Assembly (NCBI GenBank): GCA_900550035.1
Contig: URQS01000009.1
Span: 1 to 64,000, forward strand
Direction: 5' to 3'
DNA: 64,000 bases
Source: an uncultured Prevotella sp.
Lineage (GTDB): Bacteria; Bacteroidota; Bacteroidia; Bacteroidales; Bacteroidaceae
In this document: piece by piece, positions 34,580 to 42,726 of the stretch
How the letters are laid out: every line of letters begins with the position of its first letter
How positions within the stretch are numbered: position 1 is the stretch's first letter
Notes under the pieces: generated by a model
Told to the model about the DNA's origin: nothing
Database searches by the model: none
Seen by the model: only the letters and a program-made list of their open reading frames with translations
Position numbers and translations under genes: made by a program

Positions 34580-35509
34580 CTACTGTTGCAGACTCTTGCC
34601 GAATTCTACCGAGATGTAGTTGTATATGTCCTTGCAGCAGTCGGCCGAGAAGGCCGAGGCGCAGGCTATGAGTTTGTCCCACGTAGCCTCGTCGAGTCCT
34701 CGCTCGAGGTCGTCGCGTGTCACTCCGTACTTGATTAGTCCGTAGATGAATCCGGCGTTGAAGTTGTCGCCGGCTCCGATGGTGCTCACGGTCTGGGTCT
34801 GTGGCATCGGGTATTGCTTGTGGAAGCCTCCGTCTGCCATCACGGTTACGGGTCGTGGACCGTCGGTATAGACCAGTCGCGGACAGTAGAACGACGTTTC
34901 GGCACGATATACACGTTCGGCTGTGTCCTTCTTATATAATATGGTGAAGTCCTCGCGCGAGCCTCTGACGATATCTGCATATTCGAGGTTGTCTATCAGA
35001 TTGGGCGTAATCTTCATCACGTCGTTCTGGTGTGCGGGGCGGAAGTTGACGTCGTAGTAGATGATGGCGCCACGCTGGCGGGCCAGTTCGAGCAGTCCTG
35101 ACACCTGCGGACGCAGAGTCGGGTTGACGGCATAGTACGATCCGAACACAACTACGTCGTCGCGGTTGATGTCGGGATAAGTAAAGTCCATGTGATCGTG
35201 CCGTTGTTCGCGGTAGAAGATGTAGTCGGCGTTGTTAGAGTCGTCGAGAAAGGCGAGCGAAACGGGCGACTTGGAGTCGGGATAGACATTGACGCTTGCC
35301 GTGTCGACGTTGTTCTGCTTGAGAAACTGGCGCACGTACTCGCCCACCCTATCGCTTCCGGTTTCGGATATGAATGTGGCGTTGACTCCGGCACGTCCCA
35401 ACGAGATTATTCCGTTGAACGTTGAGCCTCCCGGCACGGCCTCAATGGGTTTGCCGTCCTTGAAGATGATGTCGAGCATCGTCTCGCCTATACCTATTAC
35501 TTTACGCAT
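34580..35509 (-). CDS. PfkB-family carbohydrate kinase (fructokinase-like)
   Basis: 309 residues. It has the first PfkB signature region GGSTFNGIISLGRAG (~28-42) and the second, TIGAGDNFNAGFIYGL (~243-258), with the catalytic Asp in GAGD. The sugar cannot be fixed from sequence; fructose or another hexose is most likely. It is cytoplasmic. It lies 56 bp before flavodiiron protein on the same strand and 38 bp after ybeY, so these may be co-transcribed. Confidence 0.88.
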   Translation of the reverse strand: MRKVIGIGETMLDIIFKDGKPIEAVPGGSTFNGIISLGRAGVNATFISETGSDRVGEYVRQFLKQNNVDTASVNVYPDSKSPVSLAFLDDSNNADYIFYREQRHDHMDFTYPDINRDDVVVFGSYYAVNPTLRPQVSGLLELARQRGAIIYYDVNFRPAHQNDVMKITPNLIDNLEYADIVRGSREDFTILYKKDTAERVYRAETSFYCPRLVYTDGPRPVTVMADGGFHKQYPMPQTQTVSTIGAGDNFNAGFIYGLIKYGVTRDDLERGLDEATWDKLIACASAFSADCCKDIYNYISVEFGKSLQQ

Positions 35510-35547
35510 TTTTCAATTGTATTTTATTGAGGATTGTCCTTTTATCT

Positions 35548-35961
35548 TTACGGGTGCATGGCGAGGGCGCGGTTTTCTGCCGCCTCCATTATCTCGCGTT
35601 CGCCCGGACCTTTGTCATTGATGCCGCACAGGTGTAGGATGCCGTGAATGATGACGCGGCGCAACTCGTCGTCGTACTGCTTGCCGAACTGCTCGGCATT
35701 GGTCCTAACGGTGTCGAGCGAGATTACTATGTCGCCGCTCACTATGCCCGGTTCGTCATAGTCGAATGTTATGACATCGGTGTAATAGTCGTGTCCGAGG
35801 TACTCGTTGTTCACTTCGAGTATCTTCTCGTCGTCTACAAACATGTAGCCCACTTCGCCTACCTTGTAGCCGTATGTTGCTGCCACGGCACGTATCCACG
35901 CCGTAGTCTCACGCTTCTTTATCTTCGGCATCTTTACGCCGTCTACGTTGTATGTTATCAT
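35548..35961 (-). CDS. ybeY: Endoribonuclease YbeY (rRNA maturation)
   Basis: 137 residues. The zinc motif is HGILHLCGINDKGPGE (~108-123): two of the three usual His ligands are present, and the third position of HxxxHxxxxxH is Asp. EVGYMFVDDEKILEVNNEYL and DYYTDVITFDYDE also match the family. YbeY trims 16S rRNA and takes part in ribosome quality control. I recall Bacteroidota YbeY often having Asp/Lys at the third position, so this is probably lineage-typical and not inactivation. AT-rich repeats lie just upstream. Confidence 0.9.
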   Translation of the reverse strand: MITYNVDGVKMPKIKKRETTAWIRAVAATYGYKVGEVGYMFVDDEKILEVNNEYLGHDYYTDVITFDYDEPGIVSGDIVISLDTVRTNAEQFGKQYDDELRRVIIHGILHLCGINDKGPGEREIMEAAENRALAMHP

Positions 35962-35962
35962 T

Positions 35963-36125
35963 GCTTGAATGTTGAGTGTTGAATGTTGAATGTTGAATTG
36001 AGTGTTGAATGCTGAGTGTTGAATGTTGAGTGTCGTCCTTTTTGTTCCAACAATTCTACATTGGATAATTCTAAATCGGCGTAGCCGACTAATTCAACAC
36101 TCCACATTCAACATTCCACATTCTC
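35963..36125. repeat. AT-rich TTGAATG arrays in inverted arrangement
   Basis: GTTGAATG/GAGTGTTGAATG copies at ~35965-36032 and the complementary CATTCAACA/ACTCCACATTCAACATTCC at ~36090-36122. Between them is a short hairpin, TCGGCGTAGCCGA. The array fills the space between ybeY and coaD and reaches the coaD stop. Confidence 0.8.
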
Positions 36126-36576
36126 ATTCCTGCCCAGCTGGCAGGAATGAGCGGCAGTCATGGCCGAAATGCGTCAGTTCGCGCACTACGGTCGACGATA
36201 TGCTGTCCAATCCCGGTTCGGCAAACAGAACGATTGTCTCTATACCGGTGAGCCTTCGGTTGATGTCGGCCTGCTCGCGTTCGAACTCAAAGTCGCGCAC
36301 CGAGCGCACGCCTTTCACTACGAACTGCGCTCCGAGGCGCTTGGCGAAGTCGACCGTCAGGTCGCTGTATTGCTCCACGCTGATACGTGGCTCGTCGCGA
36401 TAGAGCGAGCGTATGGCGTCAACACGCTCGTCGGCGCTGAGCATATAGCGCTTGTTCGGGTTCACGCCTACGCCTATCACAAGATGGTCGAACAAGGCGA
36501 GGGCGCGGCGCACGACTGAGTCATGGCCTATAGTGAACGGGTCGAACGACCCTACGAATATTCCTGTACGTTTCAT
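36124..36576 (-). CDS. coaD: Pantetheine-phosphate adenylyltransferase
   Basis: 150 residues from the ATG at 36576, chosen because the family starts right there (MKRTGIFVGSFDPFTIGHDSV with the T/HxGH nucleotidyltransferase motif). RYMLSADERVDAI and FVVKGVRSVRDFEFE are also family blocks. It adds AMP to 4'-phosphopantetheine in CoA synthesis. The open frame extends 15 codons upstream without a family match. A TACTTTTG -7 box is at 36601-36594. The C-terminal SFLPAGQE overlaps a palindrome that adjoins the AT-rich repeat array. Confidence 0.93.
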   Translation of the reverse strand: MKRTGIFVGSFDPFTIGHDSVVRRALALFDHLVIGVGVNPNKRYMLSADERVDAIRSLYRDEPRISVEQYSDLTVDFAKRLGAQFVVKGVRSVRDFEFEREQADINRRLTGIETIVLFAEPGLDSISSTVVRELTHFGHDCRSFLPAGQE

Positions 36577-36630
36577 CGTAGTTGTTTTGTTTGCAAAAGT
36601 AATGTTTTTTTGAGAAAACACGTAGCTTTT

Positions 36631-37977
36631 TCATTTTTTTGTCTTATGCGTCAGCATAAGTATATGGTCGTCGTCGGAGGTGGTTGTGGCGAAGATGTAG
36701 GTGTCGCCACCGTCGTTCAGCTTCAGACGCTTGCGCAGTTCGGCCACGGATAGGGGGAAGTTACGCACGGCGATGTTGGCTTGCTTCATACCGGAGAGGG
36801 TCTGGCGGAGCTGTCGCTTGTTCATCGTGGTGACGGCATCAATGGCAAACGAACGGCCGGGGAAGCCGTCTATCTCATGGTCGGAGAGGAACAGATGGCT
36901 GTTGCGGCTTATTGCGCTGACGCCATAGGCACGGGCTATCTCGTCGAAACAGCCTGCCTTCATCACGGAAGCGTTGGGCTCGTAGAGGAATTTTGAGTTT
37001 TGAATTTTGAGTTTTGAATTGTTGCCTGCGGCAATTTTGAGTTTTTGAGTTGTGAATTGTGAATTGGTCGGCTGCGCCGATGTTGAATTATTAATGTTTA
37101 ATGTTAAATGTTCAATGTTAAGTGTTGAATTGGTTGGCTGCGGCTCGGCTTCGCCACCTATGCTATATACAAATTCGCTGCGCGGATACTGACCCTCAGA
37201 GTCGGGGCGTGACTGAATGTCTACGCAGAACACCTGCACTTCCGGCTTGCCGTCGGGAGCCAATACGAGCAGCAACTCCTTGCACTCGCCGTCTACCGAA
37301 ACTATATGCACCTCGCGCACCTTACCGTCGAGGTCGGCAATAGCCTTGTGCCAGTCGAGCATGGGCGAAAGCTTGAGCATCACAAACTGCGACTTCTGCA
37401 TGAGCCTTGGCAGGAGCTGGCACACGTTGGGGGTGCAGTCGGCTATCAGCACCGTCTTGGCTCCGTGCTCGTCGCGACGTGCCGGGTCGAGGAATATCAT
37501 GGTCTGAGGCTCCATCTGCTCAAGCACAGCCTCAGCCTCGGCACACTCCACCGTGGCGTTCCGGATGCCCAAACGGGGCAGATTGGCGCTCACAACGTCG
37601 CACAACGAGGCGTTGCGCTCTACGTATGTGGCACAGTCGAAACAGCGCGAGGTGAACGAGAAGTCCACTCCGAATCCTCCCGTGAGGTCGGTCATGCTTG
37701 TTCGGGATGCGTTCGGGATGCGTTCGGCCCACAGACGAGCCACTTGCTGCTTGTATCGGGCTGTCGGCTCCGACGAACATTGCTCCATGTTGAGGTGCGG
37801 AGGATATACCACTCCGTCGCACGCAGCCCATGAGGGCAACTTGCGCTGCGCCGTCTGCCAGCCCTGAATCTGATTCAAGGCATAGGGCATGTCTACATCG
37901 GGATAGCGCGACGCCTGAAGAGCAAGCTTGCGGGGGTCGGCCTGGCGAAACTGTTTTACAAACTCGGATGTTGTCAT
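36631..37977 (-). CDS. Methyltransferase with THUMP-like domain, carrying an in-frame repeat insert
   Basis: 448 residues. The class I SAM-binding fold is in residues ~95-230 (MTDLTGGFGVDFSFTSRCF; MIFLDPARRDEHGAK, the D-P-A-R motif), and the C-terminal ~115 residues match the THUMP-like domain (YEPNASVMKAGCFDEIARAY; RNFPLSVAELRKRL). Cytoplasmic; possibly an RNA methyltransferase. Residues ~276-329 (PTNSTLNIEHLTLNINNSTS, KLKIQNSKF) are encoded by the AT-rich intergenic repeat family (36985-37150) and interrupt the protein between its two domains without breaking the frame. Confidence 0.85.
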   Translation of the reverse strand: MTTSEFVKQFRQADPRKLALQASRYPDVDMPYALNQIQGWQTAQRKLPSWAACDGVVYPPHLNMEQCSSEPTARYKQQVARLWAERIPNASRTSMTDLTGGFGVDFSFTSRCFDCATYVERNASLCDVVSANLPRLGIRNATVECAEAEAVLEQMEPQTMIFLDPARRDEHGAKTVLIADCTPNVCQLLPRLMQKSQFVMLKLSPMLDWHKAIADLDGKVREVHIVSVDGECKELLLVLAPDGKPEVQVFCVDIQSRPDSEGQYPRSEFVYSIGGEAEPQPTNSTLNIEHLTLNINNSTSAQPTNSQFTTQKLKIAAGNNSKLKIQNSKFLYEPNASVMKAGCFDEIARAYGVSAISRNSHLFLSDHEIDGFPGRSFAIDAVTTMNKRQLRQTLSGMKQANIAVRNFPLSVAELRKRLKLNDGGDTYIFATTTSDDDHILMLTHKTKK

Positions 37978-38081
37978 ATATCTATGTGCTACGTTGTCGT
38001 TATTGATGTTTTACGCTGTCGTTATGCGTATTTTTCACCATTGTTACCGCTTGAAAATCAGCGCTTTACACTATGGCTTTG

Positions 38082-38178
38082 CAAAAGGGGTCCTTTTGGA
38101 CTTCAAAAGGAGTCCTTTTGGGGTGTAAAAGGAGTCCTTTTAGCTTGCAAAACGAGTCCTTTTGGAGTGCAAAAGGAC
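38082..38178. repeat. 22-bp palindromic tandem array
   Basis: Four units starting at 38082, 38104, 38126 and 38148, plus a partial fifth at 38170, exactly 22 bp apart. Each has AAAAGGAGTCCTTTT (a 15-bp palindrome, with variants) and a variable 6-7 base spacer. It lies in the 388-bp gap between the methyltransferase (-) and ptb (+). No RNA or gene is otherwise seen there apart from the ptb promoter. Confidence 0.9.
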
Positions 38179-38309
38179 TACATTTTTCAGAGTGCCAAAA
38201 TCCAGCTGGTTTTCAGCCATAATTATATTACAAAGATACAAAAAAATGTTCGATTTCGGTCTTTTAACGAACATTTTGCAAGAGCGGAATAAAAATGTGA
38301 ATAAAACTC

Positions 38310-38340
38310 TTTGCCAATCAACTAAAATCAGATAACTTTG
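38310..38340 (+). promoter_or_regulatory. Promoter of ptb-buk
   Basis: TTTG (38310-38313), 19 bp, then TAACTTTG (38333-38340): a full match to the Bacteroidota consensus, 25 bp before the ptb ATG. Confidence 0.8.
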
Positions 38341-38365
38341 CCAATATCAAACTAAAAAACATCTT

Positions 38366-39289
38366 ATGAATCCTATTGTTGACTTAAAAACCCTACCTCA
38401 AAGACTGCGCTCGTTAGGCAAGCGCGTCATTGTAGCCGTTGCATCACCAGCTGACGCACACACCGAAGAGGTGATTGAACGAAGCGTCTGCGAAGGTTTT
38501 GCAGACTTCGTCCTTACCGCTGTCGAGGGCAAACAAGCCATAGCCGAACAACTCGCAGCACGCCATCCACAACAAATCAAGATCATCAAAGCCTCAGATG
38601 ACGACGACGCAGCACGCAAAGCTGTGCTCGAAGTGCGCGAAGCACGCGCCGACGTACTCATGAAGGGCTCGCTAAATACCGACAACCTGCTGCGAGCCGT
38701 GCTCAACAAGGAGCAGGGAATACTCGTAAAGGGTAGCGTGCTGACGCATATCGCCGTGGCAGAGATTCCGGGCATGAACCGACTCATGCTCTTCTCTGAT
38801 GCAGCCGTCATCCCCTTCCCCACCACCGAACAGCTCGACGCCGTCATGACGTACATCACCCGAACGTGGCGAAGCCTCACCGGAGGCTCATGCCCACGTG
38901 TTGCGCTGACGCATTGCACCGAGAAGACAAGCGACAAGTTCCCCATCACACTCGCCTACCAAGCCATAAAGCAATATGCCGAGGAAGGAAGATATGGCGA
39001 AGTGTGCGTTGACGGACCTATGGACGTTAAGACCGCATGCGACGCCGAGAGCGGTGCCATCAAGGGAATAAGCTCTCCCGTAGTGGGAAATGCCGACATC
39101 CTGATTTTCCCCGACATCGAAGCCGGCAACACTTTCTACAAGACTATCACTTTCTTTGCCAACGCTACCGTGGCTGGCATGCTCGACGGAACTACCGCTC
39201 CGGTTGTGGTGACGTCACGAGCCGACTCTGCCGACTCCAAGTTCTACTCGCTTGCCGTGGCTTGCATGAGAAGTATCAACCCAAAATAA
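38366..39289 (+). CDS. ptb: Phosphate butyryltransferase (phosphate acyltransferase family)
   Basis: 307 residues, usual for Ptb and shorter than Pta. Family blocks: VAVASPADAHTEEVIERSV (~23-41), RADVLMKGSLNTDNLLRAVL, SVLTHIAVAEIPG and DILIFPDIEAGNTFYKTITF. It converts butyryl-CoA (or a related acyl-CoA) and phosphate to acyl phosphate. Butyrate kinase follows about 200 bp later on the same strand, so together they make butyrate plus ATP. Chain-length preference cannot be read from sequence. It has a full consensus promoter. Confidence 0.92.
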   Translation: MNPIVDLKTLPQRLRSLGKRVIVAVASPADAHTEEVIERSVCEGFADFVLTAVEGKQAIAEQLAARHPQQIKIIKASDDDDAARKAVLEVREARADVLMKGSLNTDNLLRAVLNKEQGILVKGSVLTHIAVAEIPGMNRLMLFSDAAVIPFPTTEQLDAVMTYITRTWRSLTGGSCPRVALTHCTEKTSDKFPITLAYQAIKQYAEEGRYGEVCVDGPMDVKTACDAESGAIKGISSPVVGNADILIFPDIEAGNTFYKTITFFANATVAGMLDGTTAPVVVTSRADSADSKFYSLAVACMRSINPK

Positions 39290-39292
39290 CAA

Positions 39293-39335
39293 AAGCCCTA
39301 CCCCCTGCCCCTCCCCCGTAGGGAGGGGAGTGAAA
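39293..39335. repeat. GC-rich hairpin repeat, copy 5
   Basis: AGCCCTACCCCCTGCCCCTC then CCCCGTAGGGAGGGGAGTG, 4 bp after the ptb stop. It is an inverted partner of copy 6, with ~90 bp of AT-rich sequence between them. Confidence 0.9.
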
Positions 39336-39426
39336 TGATTATTAACAATAAAAAAAATCCCTACTTTCCTACGCCTTTGCAATAAATATATAAGAGAATG
39401 CTATAAAACTCTGAGCAAGTTCAGCA

Positions 39427-39472
39427 CTTCACTCCCCTCCCTGCGGGGGAGGGGCAAGGGGGTGGGGCTGTA
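39427..39472. repeat. GC-rich hairpin repeat, copy 6 (inverted)
   Basis: CACTTCACTCCCCTCCCTGC-type start, then GGGGGAGGGGCAAGGGGGTG, ending 17 bp before the buk ATG. With copy 5 it can form a long stem between ptb and buk. Confidence 0.9.
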
Positions 39473-39488
39473 TGGGGAACACTTCCAT

Positions 39489-40550
39489 ATGAAAAGAATA
39501 TTCGTAATAAACCCCGGCTGCACCTCAACCAAGGTGGCAGTATACGAGGACGACAAAGCGGTTTGGACCGACGACGGACTCCATCCGCAAGAAGAGATAG
39601 ACAAGTTCATGACCGTCGACGACCAGTACGAATACCGTAAGGATTTCGTGCTGGAGCTGTTGCGCAAGGCTGGAATACCATTGAAGTTCGATGCCGTGAT
39701 AGGACGCGGCGGACTGCTCAAGCCATTGCACGGCGGCGTGTATGCCGTCAACGAACTTATGAAGCACGACCTGCATCATGCCAAACATCAGCACGTGTGC
39801 AATCTCGGTTGTCTTATAGCCGACGACATTGCTCACGAGTGCGGTTGTCCGGCATTCATGGCCGACCCCGTGGTGGTAGACGAAATGATGACACGCGCCC
39901 GCTACACCGGATTGCCGTTCATGAAGCGCGAATCTATCTTCCACGCCCTTAACGCTAAGGCTGCCGCACGTCGCTATGCCAAGACCTGCGGAAAGGTGTA
40001 CGAGAACATGGACATTATCGTGGCTCACCTCGGAGGCGGCATCTGCGTGTCGGCACACCACCTCGGCAAGGTAATCGACGTGAACAATGCACTTAATGGT
40101 GAAGGCCCAATAGCTCCCGAACGCTCAGGCACTCTGCCTGCCGACCAGCTCGTCAGGCTCTGCTTCTCGGGCAAGTACACCCAGCAGCAAATCATGAAGA
40201 TGCTCGCAGGCTACGGCGGTTGCCAGGCTCTGCTGGGCATGAAGGACATGAAGGAGATTTCGCGTCGCGCCGAAGCCGGAGAAGAGCCATATCACGAAGT
40301 GCTCGAAGCTATGCTCTACACCATATCCAAACAAATCGGAGCCATGGCTGTTGCGCTATGGGGCAAGGCCGAAGCCATCATCCTCACCGGCGGTATTGCC
40401 TACAGCAAGTACTGCGTTGAGGAGATAAGGAAGCAAGTGGAGTTCCTCGCACCGGTCGTTGTGCTGCCCGGCGAGGGCGAAATGGAGTCGCTCGCATTCA
40501 ACGCCCTCGGCGCTCTCAACGGCGAACTGCCTATACACGAGTACAAATAA
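39489..40550 (+). CDS. buk: Butyrate kinase
   Basis: 353 residues from the ATG at 39489, chosen because the family begins there (MKRIFVINPGCTSTKVAVYE, with the phosphate-1 loop). Other ASKHA-kinase blocks are VIGRGGLLKPLHGGVY, IIVAHLGGGICVSAH and AIILTGGIAYSKYCVEEI. It transfers the acyl phosphate to ADP, giving butyrate (or branched acids) and ATP in the cytoplasm. It forms a two-gene unit with ptb. The 200-bp gap between them is filled by an inverted pair of GC-rich repeats, so expression of the two may be uncoupled. Confidence 0.95.
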   Translation: MKRIFVINPGCTSTKVAVYEDDKAVWTDDGLHPQEEIDKFMTVDDQYEYRKDFVLELLRKAGIPLKFDAVIGRGGLLKPLHGGVYAVNELMKHDLHHAKHQHVCNLGCLIADDIAHECGCPAFMADPVVVDEMMTRARYTGLPFMKRESIFHALNAKAAARRYAKTCGKVYENMDIIVAHLGGGICVSAHHLGKVIDVNNALNGEGPIAPERSGTLPADQLVRLCFSGKYTQQQIMKMLAGYGGCQALLGMKDMKEISRRAEAGEEPYHEVLEAMLYTISKQIGAMAVALWGKAEAIILTGGIAYSKYCVEEIRKQVEFLAPVVVLPGEGEMESLAFNALGALNGELPIHEYK

Positions 40551-40585
40551 GACTAAGTGTTAACACACAAACACAAATAAAAAGA

Positions 40586-40660
40586 AGAGGGGACACCCTC
40601 GTCCACAACAACAATTAGAGTATTCTCTTTTGATTTGTCGTGAACGAGGATGTCCCCTCT
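40586..40660. terminator. Hairpin downstream of buk
   Basis: AGAGGGGACACCCTCGTCCA pairs with TGAACGAGGATGTCCCCTCT (a few mismatches) around a ~34-base loop, between convergent buk (+) and the ATPase (-). No T-run is seen next to the stem. Confidence 0.55.
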
Positions 40661-40683
40661 ATCTGTAACCTATAACCAGCTTG

Positions 40684-41829
40684 TCATTCTCTCCATACTC
40701 TTCTCTTCAGCCACATTTGCAGGATCGGGTCGCTCATTGCCAATGTTTTTGGGGCAATGATTGTGACAAGATCTTTCTCGGTAAGCGCCTTTTTGAGTCG
40801 GGTGATGTTGGCTGCTGTGCCAAGCTGATATTGCTTGAGTACCGTTGATTGCGTAAAACCCGTACTAACGCCATTGGCAAGGGCGTGAAGGAAGTTCATC
40901 TGATAGGCAGAGAGGTCTTCAGTCTGTTGTATGAAGAGCGGTTCGCAAGCATCAAGAAGCCGGTCGATGGCATTATGGAGGTCGGTCTCGGTGGCGGTAT
41001 CATTCGTATGAAGCCACACAAGCCATGCAAGCTGCTGCACATAAGAAGAGTAGCGGTCAGTGACACGGCATATTGACTGCGCCAACTGCTCAGAAATGTG
41101 CTTGCCAGTAACCTTAAAACGCTGGCAAATGAATTCAATCCAGTCTGACTCGCTAATCTTTCCAAGATAAAACAAGTCGCCAAAGCGATAAAACGGATAA
41201 CTGCTGTTCTGGAACATACGCTCCATCATGTGCTTCTTGCTGCCATACAAGCAATAACTGACGTGCGATTGCAACTGCCACACGCCACGCAACTTCTTCT
41301 GAAACGTAAGCGAATCAGAGTATTCGCCTATTTGCTGGAACTCATCTATACAAACAACTATACGATAACCTTTCTCTCGGGCTATCAGTTCGGGCAAGCG
41401 CAACACCTCATCTGTAGTATTGCTGCTGGCATTATACTCAAGCGATACGGAGAAATCGTTGTACGGATCCATACCGAAACTAACTTTCGGAACGAAACGA
41501 CTTAGAAAAACCTTGGCATTCTCCATCCACTCTTCCCATTTGGAAGAAGTAGCTCGGACTACGGCTGTGGCAAAAGCATTGATGAAATCTGACTCCGAAC
41601 GTGTTCCAAAAGCATCAATACGTGCAATACGGATATTGTCGTTGTCGATGAGCGAACAGACCCTGTCGACAAGCGAAGTTTTACCCATACGACGCGGCGA
41701 GATAAGTATGGTGTTCACTCCGTATGTGAAATTGGCTTTCAAACGTTCGGTCTCAGTACGGCGATCGGTAAAAGCTTCGCCTTCAACGCGTACTCCGAAT
41801 ACAAAAGGAGATTCGATTTTGTTTGTCAT
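40684..41829 (-). CDS. P-loop ATPase (AAA, archaeal-type)
   Basis: 381 residues from the ATG at 41829; the frame extends upstream but a TAAATTTG -7 box (41866-41859) lies there. Walker A is ISPRRMGKTSLVDRV (~43-57) and Walker B is YRIVVCIDEFQQIGEY (~140-155). The C-terminal winged-helix-like part (GTAANITRLKKALTEKDLV) is of the kind seen in archaeal-type ATPases. It has no DUF4143 nuclease part. Cytoplasmic; function unknown. It is a single gene bounded by hairpins on both sides. Confidence 0.8.
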   Translation of the reverse strand: MTNKIESPFVFGVRVEGEAFTDRRTETERLKANFTYGVNTILISPRRMGKTSLVDRVCSLIDNDNIRIARIDAFGTRSESDFINAFATAVVRATSSKWEEWMENAKVFLSRFVPKVSFGMDPYNDFSVSLEYNASSNTTDEVLRLPELIAREKGYRIVVCIDEFQQIGEYSDSLTFQKKLRGVWQLQSHVSYCLYGSKKHMMERMFQNSSYPFYRFGDLFYLGKISESDWIEFICQRFKVTGKHISEQLAQSICRVTDRYSSYVQQLAWLVWLHTNDTATETDLHNAIDRLLDACEPLFIQQTEDLSAYQMNFLHALANGVSTGFTQSTVLKQYQLGTAANITRLKKALTEKDLVTIIAPKTLAMSDPILQMWLKRRVWRE

Positions 41830-41878
41830 ATAAAAATTTGCATCGATGTTTAGATATGCAAATTTACACAATTTATTC

Positions 41879-41917
41879 GTTTTAAACAAGGTTGTTTTAA
41901 ACAACCTTGTTTAAAAC
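41879..41917. terminator. 39-bp perfect palindrome after the nitroreductase gene
   Basis: GTTTTAAACAAGGTTGTTT, one T, then AAACAACCTTGTTTAAAAC: two perfect 19-bp arms. It lies 11 bp beyond the nitroreductase stop and upstream of the ATPase start. On the minus strand it can serve as terminator of the nitroreductase gene. Confidence 0.65.
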
Positions 41918-41927
41918 TGTATTTTAT

Positions 41928-42602
41928 CTATTGCTCAATAGTTTGTTCTTTGTCTGTGTTGTACGAAATGTTCTCTTCCTTGAACTTGTCCTTGGGCTGC
42001 GGATGTTCTGCCGGATAGCCTATTACAACCATATTGAGGGGGATGAGATTGTCGGGCAACGACAGTACTTTACTGATTGCTTTGCAGCGATCTTCGGCTG
42101 GATAGGCTCCCGTCCACACTGCTCCAAGACCCATTGCGTGGGCAGCGAGCAACATATTCTCAGTGGCTGCGGATGCGTCCTGTATCCAGAAGTTGCGACC
42201 GCCACCATCAATCATCTTCTCAGTATCGCCACAAACGACTATTGCAAGGGGTGCTTTCTTGAGCATCTTGGCGTTGGGATTGGCTTCAGAGAGGGCATCG
42301 AGCACGCTGCGCTGGTCAACTACTACGAAGTGCCAGGGCTGCTTGTTCATTGCCGTAGGGGCTGCCATGGCAGCACGCAGCATCTTCTCAATCTTCTCTT
42401 TCTCTACCTCACGCGCCTCATAGTTGCGTATGCTGGTGCGAGTAGCGATGTTGTCGAGCACCGCCTGCTCTGCATTAGACGACTGTTCAGCATCGGCTGA
42501 TTTATCGGCAGGGGCTTTGCCCGATGCCAAACGCACACTAAGTACCACTACAACAATGGCGAGTACGACGTTAAGTACAACGGATGTGTTCTGTAAATTC
42601 AT
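41928..42602 (-). CDS. Nitroreductase-family protein with N-terminal membrane anchor
   Basis: 224 residues from the ATG at 42602. The N-terminal ~25 residues are a hydrophobic segment (VVLNVVLAIVVVVLSVRLA) and a linker. The nitroreductase fold begins around residue 58 with TRTSIRNYEAREVEKEKIEK, then MAAPTAMNKQPWHFVVVD and the C-terminal GLGAVWTGAYPAEDRCKAI and PLNMVVIGYPAEHPQPKDKF. It should bind FMN and reduce a quinone- or nitro-like substrate. The anchor is unusual. It lies next to an FMN/iron-sulfur membrane protein on the same strand. A copy of its last 24 codons lies at 48572-48645. Confidence 0.88.
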   Translation of the reverse strand: MNLQNTSVVLNVVLAIVVVVLSVRLASGKAPADKSADAEQSSNAEQAVLDNIATRTSIRNYEAREVEKEKIEKMLRAAMAAPTAMNKQPWHFVVVDQRSVLDALSEANPNAKMLKKAPLAIVVCGDTEKMIDGGGRNFWIQDASAATENMLLAAHAMGLGAVWTGAYPAEDRCKAISKVLSLPDNLIPLNMVVIGYPAEHPQPKDKFKEENISYNTDKEQTIEQ

Positions 42603-42621
42603 AACTCTATAATCTAAAATC

Positions 42622-42726
42622 AATAATTCAAAACTCGAAATTTGATAACTCGAAACTCAAAATTTGATAATTCAAAATCGGCTTCAGCCGACCAATTCCT
42701 AATTCCTAATTCCTAACTCCTAACTC
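42622..42726. repeat. AT-rich repeat array (AACTCGAAA / CTAATTC units)
   Basis: Units such as ACTCGAAATTTGATAACTCG and CTAATTCCTAATTCCTAACT around a short hairpin TCGGCTTCAGCCGA. The array reaches into the stop codon of the FMN-binding gene (TAG at 42722-42720 comes from a CTAACTC unit). Confidence 0.75.

Noticed and set aside
35548..35961. Inactive YbeY because the third zinc His is missing
   Set aside because: As I recall, Bacteroidota YbeY proteins commonly have Asp/Lys here and the rest of the motif is intact, so this is likely a lineage variant.
38082..38178. CRISPR array
   Set aside because: Units are palindromes with 6-7 base spacers and an exact 22-bp period; there are no cas genes and no unique ~30-bp spacers.
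37984..38292. 102-codon plus-strand frame across the 22-bp array
   Set aside because: The frame passes through non-coding palindromic repeats (LLACKTSPFGVQ-like) and the spacer before ptb; there is no family and no initiation context.
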